Origin: Typhlomys cinereus
Taxonomy: Eukaryota > Chordata > Mammalia > Rodentia > Platacanthomyidae
NCBI GenBank assembly: GCA_023101885.1
Contig: JALPQD010000005.1
Coordinates: 3,739,020-3,803,019 of the forward strand
Direction of reading: 5' to 3'
Length of the DNA: 64,000 nt
The notes beneath the pieces are model-generated. The model did not search any database and had not been told where the DNA came from. It worked only from the letters and a program-made list of their open reading frames with translations. Positions 21,313 through 32,157 of this stretch are shown here, piece by piece; the stretch's first letter is position 1, and the number at the start of each line of letters is the position of its first letter. The translations under genes and the position numbers were made by a program.

Positions 21313-21448
21313 GAAAAAAGAAATAGCTGGATGAGTCAGCCCAGCCCTGCAGAACACGGTCTCATCCAATGCCCTGTTGATGGCTGAGGCCGACAGAACC
21401 TGACTGAGACTAGCAACAGGCACAGCAGCGCCGCCTTCCTGCGCTCAC

Positions 21449-21560
21449 CTCTGCCTTCATGCAGAATTTTGCTGAAGGGCTTCAGCTGCTTCTCATAGAG
21501 GATGGCAGTTTGCGTGTACTGGTGTCGCAGGGTGGTCCACGTTTTTTCTAACCTCGTGAT
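21449..21560 (-). CDS. Bcar3: Bcar3 exon: Cdc25-homology domain
   Basis: The exon encodes ITRLEKTWTTLRHQYTQTAI, LYEKQLKPFSKILHEGR and one base of a split Glu. The LEKTWTTLRHQ...LYEKQLKPF helices are diagnostic of BCAR3 and SH2D3C. It covers about residues 566-603 of the short form. The acceptor is CTTTCTTCCAG and the donor GTGAGC. It starts in phase 0 after the CAG codon ending the 24234-24405 exon. Confidence 0.95.
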
Positions 21561-21814
21561 CTGGAAGAAAGAAAAGTGTTGTTGCTTCGGAAACGCTCTT
21601 GTGTTGTTTTGCCTTTTTAAATACCTTTCCGCTGAAATCCTGGAATAGAGGACAGATATGTCTGCAACAGTCAAAAGCAGTTGTGATGTAGAGGGAAAAT
21701 GAGCCACCTGCCCGGTCTATATGGTTGTCTATCCCACAAGCTCTCTTAAATGCTTCTATGCGCATATCAACATATACTTTTAAAAAGTAAATGTTGTAAA
21801 GGGTGCAGGGGGGG

Positions 21815-22022
21815 GGGCTGGAAAGATGGCTCAGGGGTTAAGACTCTGTCTCCCAAGCAGAAGGTCCTGAGTTCGGATCCTAGGTGCCATGTAAAAAGCA
21901 TCTGGTAGAACCAGCAGCAGCCTGCATGTCTGGCCCTGGTGGGCAGAGCCTGGGAAATCCCAGCGCGAAGCAAGAAGGAAGTAGAAGCAATTGGTCCTCC
22001 AAAGAGACACACAGTGCCCTCT

Positions 22023-22057
<35 letters not shown>

Positions 22058-22105
22058 GCATGCAATAAATAAAGTTTTTTTTTTTTAAAAATAAAAAATA
22101 AAAAG
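21815..22105 (+). mobile_element. tRNA-headed, CA-tailed SINE, sense
   Basis: It has a clear A box (TGGCTCAGGGGTTAAG) and B box (GTTCGGATCC), a body with CTGGTGGGCAGAGCCTGGG, a perfect (CA)n run to about 22053 and an AATAAATAAAG tail. AAAAAGTAAATGT on the left (about 21782) and AAAAAGTCAATGT on the right (about 22100) look like a target duplication. Confidence 0.85.
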
Positions 22106-23364
22106 TCAATGTCTGCCACATTGCCGTGTCTGTTCCTTGCTTGGACAATATTCCACACACAGCATTGCCTTATCTTGTTAAGTTTATGCAAATGTTCTAC
22201 TGTATGAATAAGCCATGGACAGAGATCAAAGGTTGAAATACACTTTGACATTAGAAAATCATCTTGTCAAGATTTTACAACCATGTCCACGTGCGAAAAT
22301 ACCTGGAGGATAAATTTCCAGGCGTGGAACCACTGGATCAAAGAGTCGGCGTATTTGAAATGTCAACACATGTTCTTGCGTGTGTCTGTCCCACGTGGGG
22401 CTGTACTGATATGAGGGTGTGGTGATCTGAATGCTGTGTTTACACAATGCCTGAGACCCACGAGAGTCCCAACAGGAAACAAATGCCGTCCTCATCAGTG
22501 CTTGTGAAACCTCAACACCAGTCCCACCAGGGTCTGTCGTAAAGTAAATGGTCCACTCGCAGCATCCAACCGGCAAGCCCAAGTGTCTTGACCCGGCAGT
22601 GCACAGTACTTAGGGAATTCAAACCAGCTCCGGAGAGGCTTAAGATTCTCACGGAACCCGTGCCATGCCTCTGGCCTCATGTCACACATCAGAAAATAGA
22701 TGCATTTATAGGCGACTTCCCGAGGCCTTCTCAGCTCTTAAGTGCTCATTCACACTTCAGGAAGAAGGTAAGAAGGGCTTCCCTCTCCCTGCCCCCCCTC
22801 CTGAAACAGTGACCCCCAGAAACTACGAGGCTGGTCAGCACTCTCTCCTGCATTTGGCAGTGGGGCAGGTTTGGATGACAGCGTAAAACAACAGGACTTT
22901 CTTTGGGGTTCCCTGAAAGGCCGTTTTTTTCCCCCCTGACTTACTCCAAACCCAAGTACCCTTCAGGACTCAGTCCTTCTGAGCCACGTGGTTCTGGAAG
23001 AAAAAGGTCTGGGCCTACAGGAAGGGAGAAGACCCCCCCCCACTGCTGAGTTTGATCCCCCAAACATCACCTCTGCTCAGAGGAAGTTCTGGCCAAGCCT
23101 TGCAGACAGCGCAGCCCGTGGCTGTCAAGAAAGGACAGGCGAGTTCTGGCCCAGGGAACACGATCATGAGGCGAATCAAAGCCGCCTGAATGAAAAGCGA
23201 TCGTTCTCACTGTGTCAGAAAGCGGCATATCACGGACAGTGTCTCTCCCTGAGCCTGGGGACTGCCGCCACCTGGCTAGGTGGGCCGGGGAGCCCCAAGG
23301 TCTGCCTGCCTCTACCTTCCCCCGCACTGCAGTTACAGACGTGTAACCATGCTGGGCTTTTATT

Positions 23365-23447
23365 TTTTTTAAGGTGCTGGGGATCTGAACTCAGGTCCTC
23401 ACGCTTTCAGAGCAAGTACTTGAGCCACGAAGCCATCTCCCCAACCC
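23365..23447 (-). mobile_element. tRNA-headed SINE head fragment, antisense
   Basis: Only the head-proximal part remains: GGGGATCTGAACTCAGGTCC and AGCCATCTCCCCAACCCC on the + strand. Confidence 0.6.
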
Positions 23448-24233
23448 CAAGATAATCTGTGTTTAATCAAAGGAATTATGAGCCGACTCTGCTCTGAGAC
23501 CCTCAGCGGCAGGTTGGATTTCAGCAAATGCCTGGGGGGATCTCAGAGATTTTCTGTGGCTAGAAAACAGTGAGAATAAAGAACCAGCAGATCTGCTGCT
23601 GCTATTAGGGGTGGGCGTGGCTCTCAGCGCTGTAATATCCTACTCACAGCCCTCAAGTGAAAAGTGGCAGCAGGAAGACGCTCTGAGCTGGAAAGGTGGC
23701 AGGAGATGTTCCTCTAGGAGGCCTGCTGGATGCAAATGCAGATATCTGCATTTGACACTTATCTGAAATGCAGGCACAACACAGGCCCGATTTGAGACAG
23801 GATAACTATAGGGCAAAGTGAAGATACTTGGAGAAAACTGCTGTTAGGCTCTTGCTATAAGCCCCTCACATGACTTGGTTTCCCAGTCAGCACCCAAACC
23901 TGCCACGTGCCTGGTGACCCAGGCAGAAGCGACCTCTGTCCTACCACCCTGTCTGTTTATACGTCTCTCCTTCTATCTTGTCCTTGCTATGTTTTTTCCG
24001 GAGCACTGATGTGGACGATTGGCAGATACCCACTGTTTTATAAACAGAGCTGGAGTACAGAGGAGGATGTCCTTGGTTGCCCCAACCAAGGCGGTTTGCA
24101 CTGAAGTTTGGTTTATCTCTGTGCATACAGTGGATGTGCAAACCTCTTTGCAGAGTACTGCGCACATACGCACGCACACGCACACACGCACACACATCCC
24201 ACCCCCGAGAGGCACACACAGCCAGCGTGTCAC

Positions 24234-24405
24234 CTGTGGCATCTCCAGGGCTTTCATGATGGCTGAGAAGGAGAAGAGGTCCCCCATGACGTCTTTCAGC
24301 TCCACAGCCACCTGGATGATCTTATGAAGGGTGCCTGCTCGGTCCTCCAAAGTGCCCGTGCAGCCCAGAATGTCCACCGCGATGCAGATGGCCATCGTGT
24401 TGTGT
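24234..24405 (-). CDS. Bcar3: Bcar3 exon: core of the Cdc25-homology domain
   Basis: After completing Arg (AG|A) the exon encodes HNTMAICIAVDILGCTGTLE, DRAGTLHKIIQVAVELKDVM and GDLFSFSAIMKALEMPQ. This is the most conserved helical core of the NSP-family Cdc25-like fold. In true RasGEFs the matching region inserts into Ras, whereas structural work on BCAR3 and NSP3 describes a closed, GEF-inactive form used for Cas binding. It covers about residues 508-565 of the short form. The acceptor is TTCCTCCTCAG and the donor GTGACA. Confidence 0.95.
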
Positions 24406-24934
24406 CTGAGGAGGAACAGACGAGAGGTCAGGCGGAGGTCAGTAGTGCTAGGGGGAAAATGACCCTTGATCCGGAACTTTCTGCAAGGTCGACCCTAACA
24501 GGAGGGGGCCTTCTTCCCTAACAATGTCCCTTTCTCATCTAGAACTGCACGGGGCAAGTGCAGAGAGCCAGGAAGCAGGGTGGTCTCTCAGCCTGTGACA
24601 ATGGAACTGATGTAAACAGGGTTCATCAGGGGCAGGAAGTCCCTGCTGTGACCCCTTTTCTTCTGTCTATAAATCTGGAGCCAGGAGTTCAGATCTATAG
24701 AGGGCCAGAACTGTCTCCAGTTTCCAGCCTCTGGTCAGCACAGCTCTGGCTACGAGACACAGCGCCTCCGAACCCCACTGTGGCAGTGGCCCGCAAGCTC
24801 TGGGGCTATTGTGCCACGCCACACACCCAGTGCCCAGATGTGCTGGTTTCTCACCTCCTTGAACAGAGGGTAGCAGCAACCCAGTTTATATCCAGCACCC
24901 CCAAATTCCCTAATGTCTGTTAACAAGGTCTCCA

Positions 24935-25016
24935 AGTGTGTGTGTGTAGGTGTGTGTATGTGTGTGTGTGTTTGTGTGTTTATGTACGTTTGTGTGCGTG
25001 TGTGCATGTGCACATG
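24935..25016. repeat. Interrupted (GT)n microsatellite
   Basis: This is an 80-base, mostly alternating GT/AT tract with TTTGTGTG interruptions inside a Bcar3 intron. Confidence 0.85.
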
Positions 25017-25308
25017 CTGTTTCTGTTTCCTAACTGTTTCCTTCTTTAGTTTCTTACCTGGAGACCAGGGGCAAATATAAGAAACTGCGATCATGGCAGG
25101 ATATAAAAATAACTGCTTCTACCTCCATCTCTGTAGGTCTCTCCTTCTGTTGTTTTTTCCTAGTTACTGGGGAATGAACCGTGGGCCTTGAAATTCTAGG
25201 CAAGGATTCTATTCTGATGAGCACATCCTGTCACTCTAGAAAGTGCAGCATCACGGAGAGCCAGGGCGCTGAGTCGGGTCCTAATGCCCTGGCTGCAGAC
25301 AGGAAACT

Positions 25309-25345
25309 TGGTGTGTGTGTGTGCGTGCGTGTGCGTGCGTGTGTT
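25309..25345. repeat. (GT/GC)n microsatellite
   Basis: GTGTGTGTGTGCGTGCGTGT-type alternation lies about 100 bases from the exon at 25448. Confidence 0.85.
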
Positions 25346-25447
25346 TTGCATGTGGTGCACATGCGTATGAGGGCTCTTTTGTAAGAATGCACTTGAATGT
25401 GCTCCGGGCGCCGAGAAGGCGGGGAATGCGACGAGGTCAGCGCTCAC

Positions 25448-25563
25448 CTTTCAATAATGTCCAGGCGCAGCTGGCGTCCGTGAGGCAAGGTGATGAGTTC
25501 CAGCCCTGAGCTCACGCCCATGCTTCTCCTCATCTCTTCAGAGACGTCGAGTATCCTAGCAAC
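25448..25563 (-). CDS. Bcar3: Bcar3 exon: Cdc25-homology domain
   Basis: The exon encodes VARILDVSEEMRRSMGVSSG, LELITLPHGRQLRLDIIE and two bases of a split Arg. The GLELITLPHGRQLRLDIIER stretch is nearly invariant between BCAR3 and SH2D3C. It starts in phase 0 directly after the Lys codon that ends the exon at 31511. It covers about residues 470-508 of the short form. The acceptor is AACTGACAG and the donor GTGAGC. Confidence 0.95.
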
Positions 25564-25820
25564 CTGTCAGTTGAAATTCACAGGATCAGGAAGTGGGCTG
25601 GCCCCGGCATGAATTTAGCATGTAGCAGAGATTCAGTAGAGCAGGACACCGTGGCTGTGCCTGAAGTACACTCGCTGCATTTTAAACACGGCTTCTGAAC
25701 ATGTTTCTTGTGTATGATATCTGGAGCATCTTAATACACACAGTAGAATGGAAAGCTTGGCAGCAGATGAGTCGTGGGGGGACTGGGCAGGACTAGGGAG
25801 TCAGCTCCGTGAAGGGTGTG

Positions 25821-26242
25821 TGTTGCAGTCCGCCTGCAACATTGCTGATAAATGACCATCACAGCTTAAGGGAACAAGGAGTTTACTTTCTTACGACAGT
25901 CCGGTTACAGTTCTCAGTCCAGCTTGACAGGAGAGCATGCACCAACACCAGGGCCGAGGGAACTGACCACACCATCACCGCATAATGGCTGAGAGAGGGA
26001 CGATCCTTACTTGCCAGCCCAGCATGTCTGGCCAAGTGAACAGAAGGATGCCAACTCTTTCAACCAGCTCTCTGTGATTTATCCAGGGCCTAATCCCACC
26101 CACCATGGGCTGGGTCTTCCCCATCAGCTAGACAATCTCCTTCAGGTTTGCTCTGGGCTTAACTCAACCATCAACTCTCTACACCTGTGCCCAGAGCTCA
26201 AACCCTCAAGAGTCAAGTTGACACCTGTGCTTAACTATGACA
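25821..26242 (-). mobile_element. Solo LTR with 5-bp target duplication
   Basis: Read on the - strand it starts TGTCATAGTTAAGCACAGGT and ends with ...GCGGACTGCAACA, 422 bases, TG...CA. The flanking bases GTGTG at 25816-25820 and 26243-26247 are identical, as left by retroviral-type integration. AAATAAA-type sequence near the end is the poly(A) signal position. It matches the copies at 11997-13603 and 52741-53187 along its length. Confidence 0.8.
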
Positions 26243-26244
26243 GT

Positions 26245-26428
26245 GTGCAAGCTCGAGGAACTGAGTGTTTGACCCTCAGCACTTACATACAAAGCCAGGC
26301 TTGGGGACATACGCTCATAATCCTGGTGCTGGGGGATACAGGTAGACCCTGTGCTCATAGGCCAGTCAATCTAGCCTTCTCAAAGACCCCAGGCACTGGT
26401 GAGAGACCCTGTCTCAATAAATAAGGTG
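26245..26428 (+). mobile_element. B1/tRNA composite SINE fragment
   Basis: It contains TACGCTCATAATCCTGGTG and GAGAGACCCTGTCTCAATAA (the B1-like body and tail), after a head with GAACTGAGTGTTTGACCCTC. It abuts the solo LTR at 26242. Confidence 0.55.
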
Positions 26429-26914
26429 AATGACTCCTGAAGATGGACACGTACCCAACGTGAACACCCACCCACCAAAAGAAATGTTAGTGGACAAAAG
26501 AAAGACTGCAGGAACTCCAAGACTGGTGTGTACAGCTCGCGGATTTGGCTGCGTGCCAGCGTCGGGGGATGGTTCAGTCTTGGGAGCCTTGTTCACACAG
26601 GCTGGATCCGGCTGCGTGCACACAGAGCGGAGCAGGCCCTGCTGTGGGAAGCAGGATGCCGGCCAGGTTCCCCCTGTGCTGGCTTTCCATTCATGTTCTC
26701 ACTTAACAGCCACCGCCGGCTGCTATTGCCCTTAATTATGCCTCTCCTGGGCACCGTAAATGTACTGTATGGCTGCAAACAATTAAAAACACGTGTAGTG
26801 ATTTGAAACCTGAGCTTGCAAGCATACATGCCCACGTCTCCTCCAGAGTGGTTTCCTTTAAAGAAAATCCTTCTCTGTCCAAGCCAAGCTCTCAGCCCAT
26901 CTCAGTTCTGATAT

Positions 26915-26958
26915 GCACGGTTTATTAGAAACCGGGCACGGTTTATTAGAAACCGGGC
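26915..26958. repeat. Perfect 21-bp tandem duplication
   Basis: The unit GCACGGTTTATTAGAAACCG plus G occurs at 26915-26935 and, without mismatch, at 26936-26956, with the next two bases continuing a third copy. Each unit contains the short inverted repeat CGGTTT...AAACCG. Confidence 0.95.
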
Positions 26959-27360
26959 ATTACCTGACTATCGTTACTATGCATTGTGTTGAAATCTCAC
27001 AAAAGAGCCCGTGTGTCTCTGGAATGGGGTTATGATAGCTCCAGGCACGCTGGTAGACCTTCAGTGCAAACCAGCAGATCAACTGGGGTAAACAAGCTCG
27101 GACTTGCGGCAGGCACGGGGAGATTCCTGTCCATTATGGTCATCCTAGGCCTGTGAACAGTGCAGATGTCTTTAAAACAGGCCACTCGAAAAACGTCTGG
27201 ACGTTTAGTCATTACTAACCCTGATCCTTAACTTTTGTGGTTGAGCAAAGCAATCACTGTCGGTCTTGGGAGAGTTGGGGGGGCGGGACAGGGGACCTGA
27301 GGAACTGGCTGCTCCGTGGCACCCAACCAGGATGCAGGATTCACACATATTACATACACT

Positions 27361-27676
27361 TTTTTTTTAATGTTTTTTTTAATTTTTTTTAATTTATTAT
27401 TATTATTTATTATTTATTCAATTGTGGGTATATGCGTGTGTGCATGTGTGTGTGTGTGTGTGTGTGTGTAAAACCACGGACGAATTCGGGAACCTCCATG
27501 GACCACCTCCACCTCCTCGTTTTACTCTACCCCAGGATTCACAGGCTCCGCTTTACCAGGGCCAGAAGCGCAGGCTGCCCCTGCTGCCTGGCGTCTATAC
27601 GTGGGGTCTAGAATCCGAACTCAGGACCTTCCGCCTGCAAGGCAGAGGCTTAACCCCTGAGCCACCTCTCCAGTCC
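27361..27676 (-). mobile_element. tRNA-headed SINE, young subfamily
   Basis: The head complement GAGCCACCTCTCCAGTCCC is at the right and the AATAAATAATAAATAATAAT-type tail at the left. ATACACTTTT flanks both ends (left about 27354, right about 27682). It is very similar to the copies at 11.2, 20.7 and 50.3 kb. Confidence 0.85.
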
Positions 27677-29569
27677 CACTATATACACTTTTATCTCTGC
27701 TCTTTGAATTGTAGTTTACGTTCCTGTTTCTCAAGGACTTTTCGATGGACTCAAATGACCTTAAGATCCCCAGAACTATTTGAAAATATAAGCTATGAAT
27801 CACTCACCAACCCTATCGAAAAGAGACAGTTCTGTCCGGATCTCAGAAAGAGATTTCCACCTTGACTGGCATCTGTCAGGTTTTTTTTTTTTTTAATCTT
27901 GTCAGAGATTCCAAACACTGTACCTCTTTGAGTGCACTTTAATCCATGCACACTGCTTTGCCACGGACTAACAGACGATCTGCAGTCTGCCCAGCAGCCT
28001 CTGGTCTAACAGGTTCCCTTTCTGGGCCACACCTGCCTCAAAGGGCCGAGCTATGGGATAAGGGACTCTTGATCTCACACCGCGGGGCGAAGGCCAGGCC
28101 GCCTGGGAGGGGTGGAGGAAGGGCTGGACTCGGCGGGCCCAGTAGCAGAGGCTCCAGAACAAGGTGTCCCAGTCTCTCTCTGCCCAGCGAAGGAGCTACA
28201 TTGTCCCAGCTCCGTCAGAACTCGGCCTCTGCTCATTCCGTGGCCCCACCCCCAGCTGTCCAAGCAGCATTCTTAGGATGCAATGAAAACTTGCAGGCCC
28301 CTGACTGGTCTGCTGTGCCCAGCATGGAGGACTCAGACCTGCATCTACGAATGCGCTCGTGGTTCGTGTCCCCGCTTGAAGGTAGAGAACTTCAATGGCA
28401 GGATCGTGGTCGGGAAGCAGCAGTATAGAAACACAAGACGCTCCCCCCCCTTTGATCCACAAATAAACCCTCTGCAGAAACACCTCTTTCTCTATGACTT
28501 TTGACATAGTCTCGGCCCTTGTGCCCTTTGGCTACCTGCATTCACCTGGCCAACAAATCCACCTCAGACCTCCCTAATCCCTAACTCCAGCCCGTGCTCC
28601 AGGCCCACCCCAGAGATCCACTGCTCGTATAGGAATCACTCGCCAGCTGGGTGGTGGTCATGGGTCCCTACAGGACAGAGATGCCAACTCAGTCTGGCAC
28701 ACAGCAGTTGCCCAAGCAAGACTGAATTCATAACGCAGATCAACAGCACTTGGCTGGTGGCCTGAGCCAGGCCCTGTACCCGGGCTTCATATCATTAGCT
28801 CAGTGCTCCGGCACCCAGGCAGCAGGTATTCTAGCCTACAAATGGGGAGAGAATTGAAAGCTGGCAGCTAACACGATGGCAGTGGGTCTGGACGCGGGCA
28901 GATCATCCGGAGAGGTCATGCTCATCACTGCTGAGCCTAGCTCCTGCGGGCAAAGACAGCAGGTGGGACAATTGTCATGCCCCCACATGGGTAGGTATGG
29001 CAAGGACGGTGCCCACGTGCAGGGTAGGAGGGGCTGGGGCCCTAACCAGACCTCAGAGGTGGGGGGCTGGACAATGCTGCAGCCTTCGGGGTACCGAGGA
29101 CAACCCGCTGCCAATGGTCTCAATGGGTGGCTCTGCCCAGGCTGTGCATAAGGGTGGGAACAGGCACGAGAGACCCAGATGCTACCCTGCGCCTGCTCGG
29201 CTCTGGGGTGGCCCCCTCTAACTGCATCTGGAGCGGGGAATAATTTCCTGTTGGAGACACTGGTTGTGCCCGGTGGTTCCAGGAAAAGAACACGGAAAGC
29301 ACAGTGGAGGAAGGGGAGAAGGAGGCTGAGCACAGCCTCGCCCTTGCGGCTGGAGCGGGACAGAGTCTGCCTTGGCTCCTTTTCGCTGCCTGGGGAGTCC
29401 CCTGTGATCCAGGGGAGTCAAGAGAACACACATGGCAGGAGGTCCCACCAGGAGCACAAATGCACCAAGACGGGAGAGAGGGTCTGCTTCCGGGCTGAGC
29501 TCAGACACAGGTTCTGCCTTCTCTCCTTTTGCATATGCAGTATGTATGTGCTTATGTGCAAGTCTGTTC

Positions 29570-29850
29570 ACGTGTGTGTGGGTATGCTGCACATGCGTGT
29601 ATTTATGTGTACATGCCTGTGGAGGCCCTCCATTGCTTTTTATCTCCTTTAGGACTCTTCACTGACTCTAGAGTTTGCCCATTAGCTAGGCCAGCTAGCC
29701 AGCTGCCCTTGGAATCTGCAGCCTCTGCTTCCTGAGCGTTGGGATTACAGGTGATCGCAAGGCCCGCGCAGCTTTCACATGGAAAGATCCAGACTGCACT
29801 CCTCGTGTTTGTGTGCCAAATGCCTTGTCCACTTCCCCAGACCAACAGAC
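29570..29850 (-). mobile_element. B4-like composite SINE, antisense, diverged
   Basis: A B1-like part (TGAGCGTTGGGATTACAGG) is followed by a tRNA-like part (CACTCCTCGTGTTTGTGTGC, CCACTTCCCCAGACC). It is considerably degraded. Confidence 0.5.
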
Positions 29851-31510
29851 TCTGCTTCCGTGGCTGTCCAAGGCAGCGGGACCCCCTAGACCCCCTGCGG
29901 AATGCATGACGGTCTCCTGTCTTGTGGGACCATCATGAAGCCCGCTCGAGGTCGCAGGATGTGCTCACGCTCCACCCCCAGAGAAGGAGCCGGTCAGTAA
30001 CAGGTCGTGTGTCTCAGGAGCTTCGGAGCCCGGGTTCTCACAAGTAGACACCTCACCTCTGCCGTACCTCAAACCCAGCACGGTCAACTGGCTGGACAGA
30101 AACTATCAATCTTTCTTCCTCAGGACAGGCTTCGTTCACCACAGGGAGTGGAGATTTAGTTATCTGATCACCTGAGAGCACTGCCCAAGGGCTCCCAGCA
30201 TGCCCTTATTCTTGCAGAGTGGCCTGGTTCTCAACTCTCACCTCAGGGCTTCCACTGCAGGAGCAACCCCACTTCCAGCAGGGACTCACCCCTGCCCCTT
30301 CCCCAGCCCAGGGAACTCAGTCACTCAGTTACCCCTCCAGGCCAGGACGCAGGAAAGGGCTTTTTTCTTTTTTCCCTCTACTCAGGACAGCCAGTAATGT
30401 TTTAATGTTCCTTCAGGCTGTTTTGGGGAGTCCTTAATCAGCTTCAGAATTCCCGGGGGTACTGCTCAGAGCTTAGATTTCCAGCCAGGATTTATGACTC
30501 AGAAAGGAAAACCCAGTTTTCAACAAGCCCTAACCATTGCAACTGATTTTTCTGAGCTATGAATGAAAAAAAAAAAAAAAAGCTTTGAATGAAAGAGAGC
30601 TTTAAATTTCCCAGAGATCTTATCTGTCACTCAAATGCCCAGGTGACAAGGGCCGTATGCAGAGCATCACCTAGCCTGAGACCCCCGTTATCTAGTGATA
30701 CTGAGTATTTACAAATGAAATGCATTTGATCCTTAAGGAAATACTTCTCGTCAAAAACAATGACATAAACACATGAAGACACATGGAAGACAGACATGAC
30801 ATCTTGTTAACGAAAGCCTCCAGGGTTGAACAGAATCTACGTAAGGTTGTATGTGTATATGTGGTGCATACGTGCTCACACGCAGGTGTGTGTGCTCACG
30901 CGTGAACATAAGGGGTCAGGTATCTTCCTGTACCGCTCTTTGCCTTCTTCAGACAGGGTCTCACTGAACTACAAGCTCACATTTTTATCCAATATTATAA
31001 AAACAAGAATCAAGATGATGTTAAAGATCATCACCGGAAAGATTGTATCAGTCATAAAATACGTACGGCAGGCAGGTAAGTATAACAGTAAAAACAGCCA
31101 GGGAGGTGTTACTCTAGAACTAAGTTTACCTCTGCAATCTATCCCTTTTGGATTTTCTACTCCTGACAGAGTTGAGGTAGCAGCCTGTTTGGGGAGGAGG
31201 GTGTGGGGCGGGGGGATGGGTTTTTAACTCAGCACCGGGTGGGAAGGGAGGATCAGCAACAGATCCTGTCTCCAGCAGGGGTGGATAGAGGGGTTCGGTC
31301 CCCCCTCCCTTTGTCCAAGGTGTAGTTTACAAGCCTCCTGCTGGCCAAAGGTTGCCCAACTGTGATTCCCGCCCCGGACATAAATCCCCACACCCTTGTG
31401 ACCAAGACTTTTCCCACGAGCAAAGCTCTACCATGCACCACAGAGCGAGGCCAGGCAGACCCCCTGACCAGCCTGCCGGGGACGGAAGGATCCGGCCACC
31501 CAGCGCCTAC

Positions 31511-32157
31511 CTTGCAGTCGATGCTCAGCATGTGCTGGGCGATCACCCTGGCGTCGTTGTTGGCGAACAGCTCCTTGGCGCGCTTCAGCATGGCCGTCTC
31601 CAGGGGCTTGTTCTCTGCGGGAAGGAGCTTGGACTCGAAGTCATTGGGTCTGAATGAGGACGCGGTCTCCGTGAGGGGCGGCACAAACGTGCCCTTGTCT
31701 TCTTGCCTCTCGTCCATCTGCGCTGCCAGCGGTTCCCCAAGTCCGGCCCGGTCATCTCCATCAAGGATCAAGTAGTTAATGCCAGAGTTCCGGGGACCCG
31801 TCACCCCGTTCTGTTTGGCTGTCAGCAGCTCTGCGTGACTTCCCTGGGCACGTGAGGGCAGCTTGGCTCCCCCTTCACAGCCTTCAGCGAAGACGGGGTT
31901 CAGTTCACAGTAGTTGGGTTCTGAGTTGAGCCACGGAGAGGGTGGCGCCTGGAGGAAGGGCACCTTGCAGGGCTTCGGGGGTGGCTTGGGGCACAACTGA
32001 CTGTCCGATCCCCGCAGTGCCTCCCCTGCCTTGGTGTCCGAGGAGACCCTCCGAACCAGCGCCGGACTCAGGGTGGGCTCGCTGCCAGTCCTGAACACGG
32101 GCGAGCTAGGGCAGGGGCTTGTGTCCATGCCCGGAGACTGCGGGAGCGGCTTACAGC
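31511..32157 (-). CDS. Bcar3: Bcar3 large exon: Ser/Pro-rich linker and start of the Cdc25-homology domain
   Basis: After completing Gly (G|GC) the exon encodes 215 residues: CKPLPQSPGMDTSPCPSSPV, a Ser/Pro-rich linker with KPPPKPCKVP, the segment SEPNYCELNP, and finally NKPLETAMLKRAKELFANND and ARVIAQHMLSIDCK, the first helices of the Cdc25-like domain. Tyrosines such as that in PNYCEL are possible phosphosites. The linker is the most variable part of BCAR3, and this exon has no internal stop. It covers about residues 255-469 of the short form. The acceptor is CTCCTCCACAG and the donor GTAGGC. Confidence 0.95.

Larger units (their letters stand above)
20659..21448 (-). other. Bcar3: Bcar3 intron filled by two SINEs
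   Basis: This intron of about 790 bases holds a SINE on the - strand (20706-20996) and another on the + strand (21061-21312), which together make up about 70% of it. The two are inverted relative to each other about 60 bases apart, so the transcript could fold into a hairpin there. Confidence 0.8.
21561..24233 (-). other. Bcar3: Bcar3 intron
   Basis: The intron contains a sense SINE at 21815-22105, a SINE head fragment at 23365-23447 and a CA-rich patch at 24165-24200. The 22.1-23.35 and 23.45-24.15 kb parts are unique-looking, with no recognised coding exon. Confidence 0.75.
24406..25447 (-). other. Bcar3: Bcar3 intron with GT microsatellites
   Basis: It contains interrupted (GT)n tracts at 24935-25016 and 25309-25345 and an old SINE-like fragment near 25125-25200. 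The rest shows no recognised feature. Confidence 0.75.
25564..31510 (-). other. Bcar3: Bcar3 intron, about 5.9 kb
   Basis: Contents: a solo LTR (25821-26242), a B1/tRNA composite SINE (26245-26428), a 21-bp tandem duplication (26915-26958), a young SINE (27361-27676) and a B4-like SINE (29570-29850). Several open frames in the GC-rich 28.0-29.5 kb part match nothing I know and look like chance. A weak GT-rich SINE relic lies near 30.85-30.97 kb. Confidence 0.75.

Noticed and set aside
22988..23455. 155-codon + strand open frame
   Set aside because: It ends in a SINE head fragment, has no recognisable domain, and lies in a Bcar3 intron in antisense.
27946..29652. Several overlapping open frames (up to 165 codons) in the GC-rich 28-29.6 kb intron segment
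   Set aside because: Frames overlap on both strands with no shared conserved motif; GC-rich sequence has few chance stops. No acceptor/donor pair links them to Bcar3.
31253..31510. Open frame continuing past the Bcar3 exon end at 31511
   Set aside because: A GTAGGC donor follows the conserved Lys codon, and the next exon (25563) continues the protein in phase. The extension is intron read-through.
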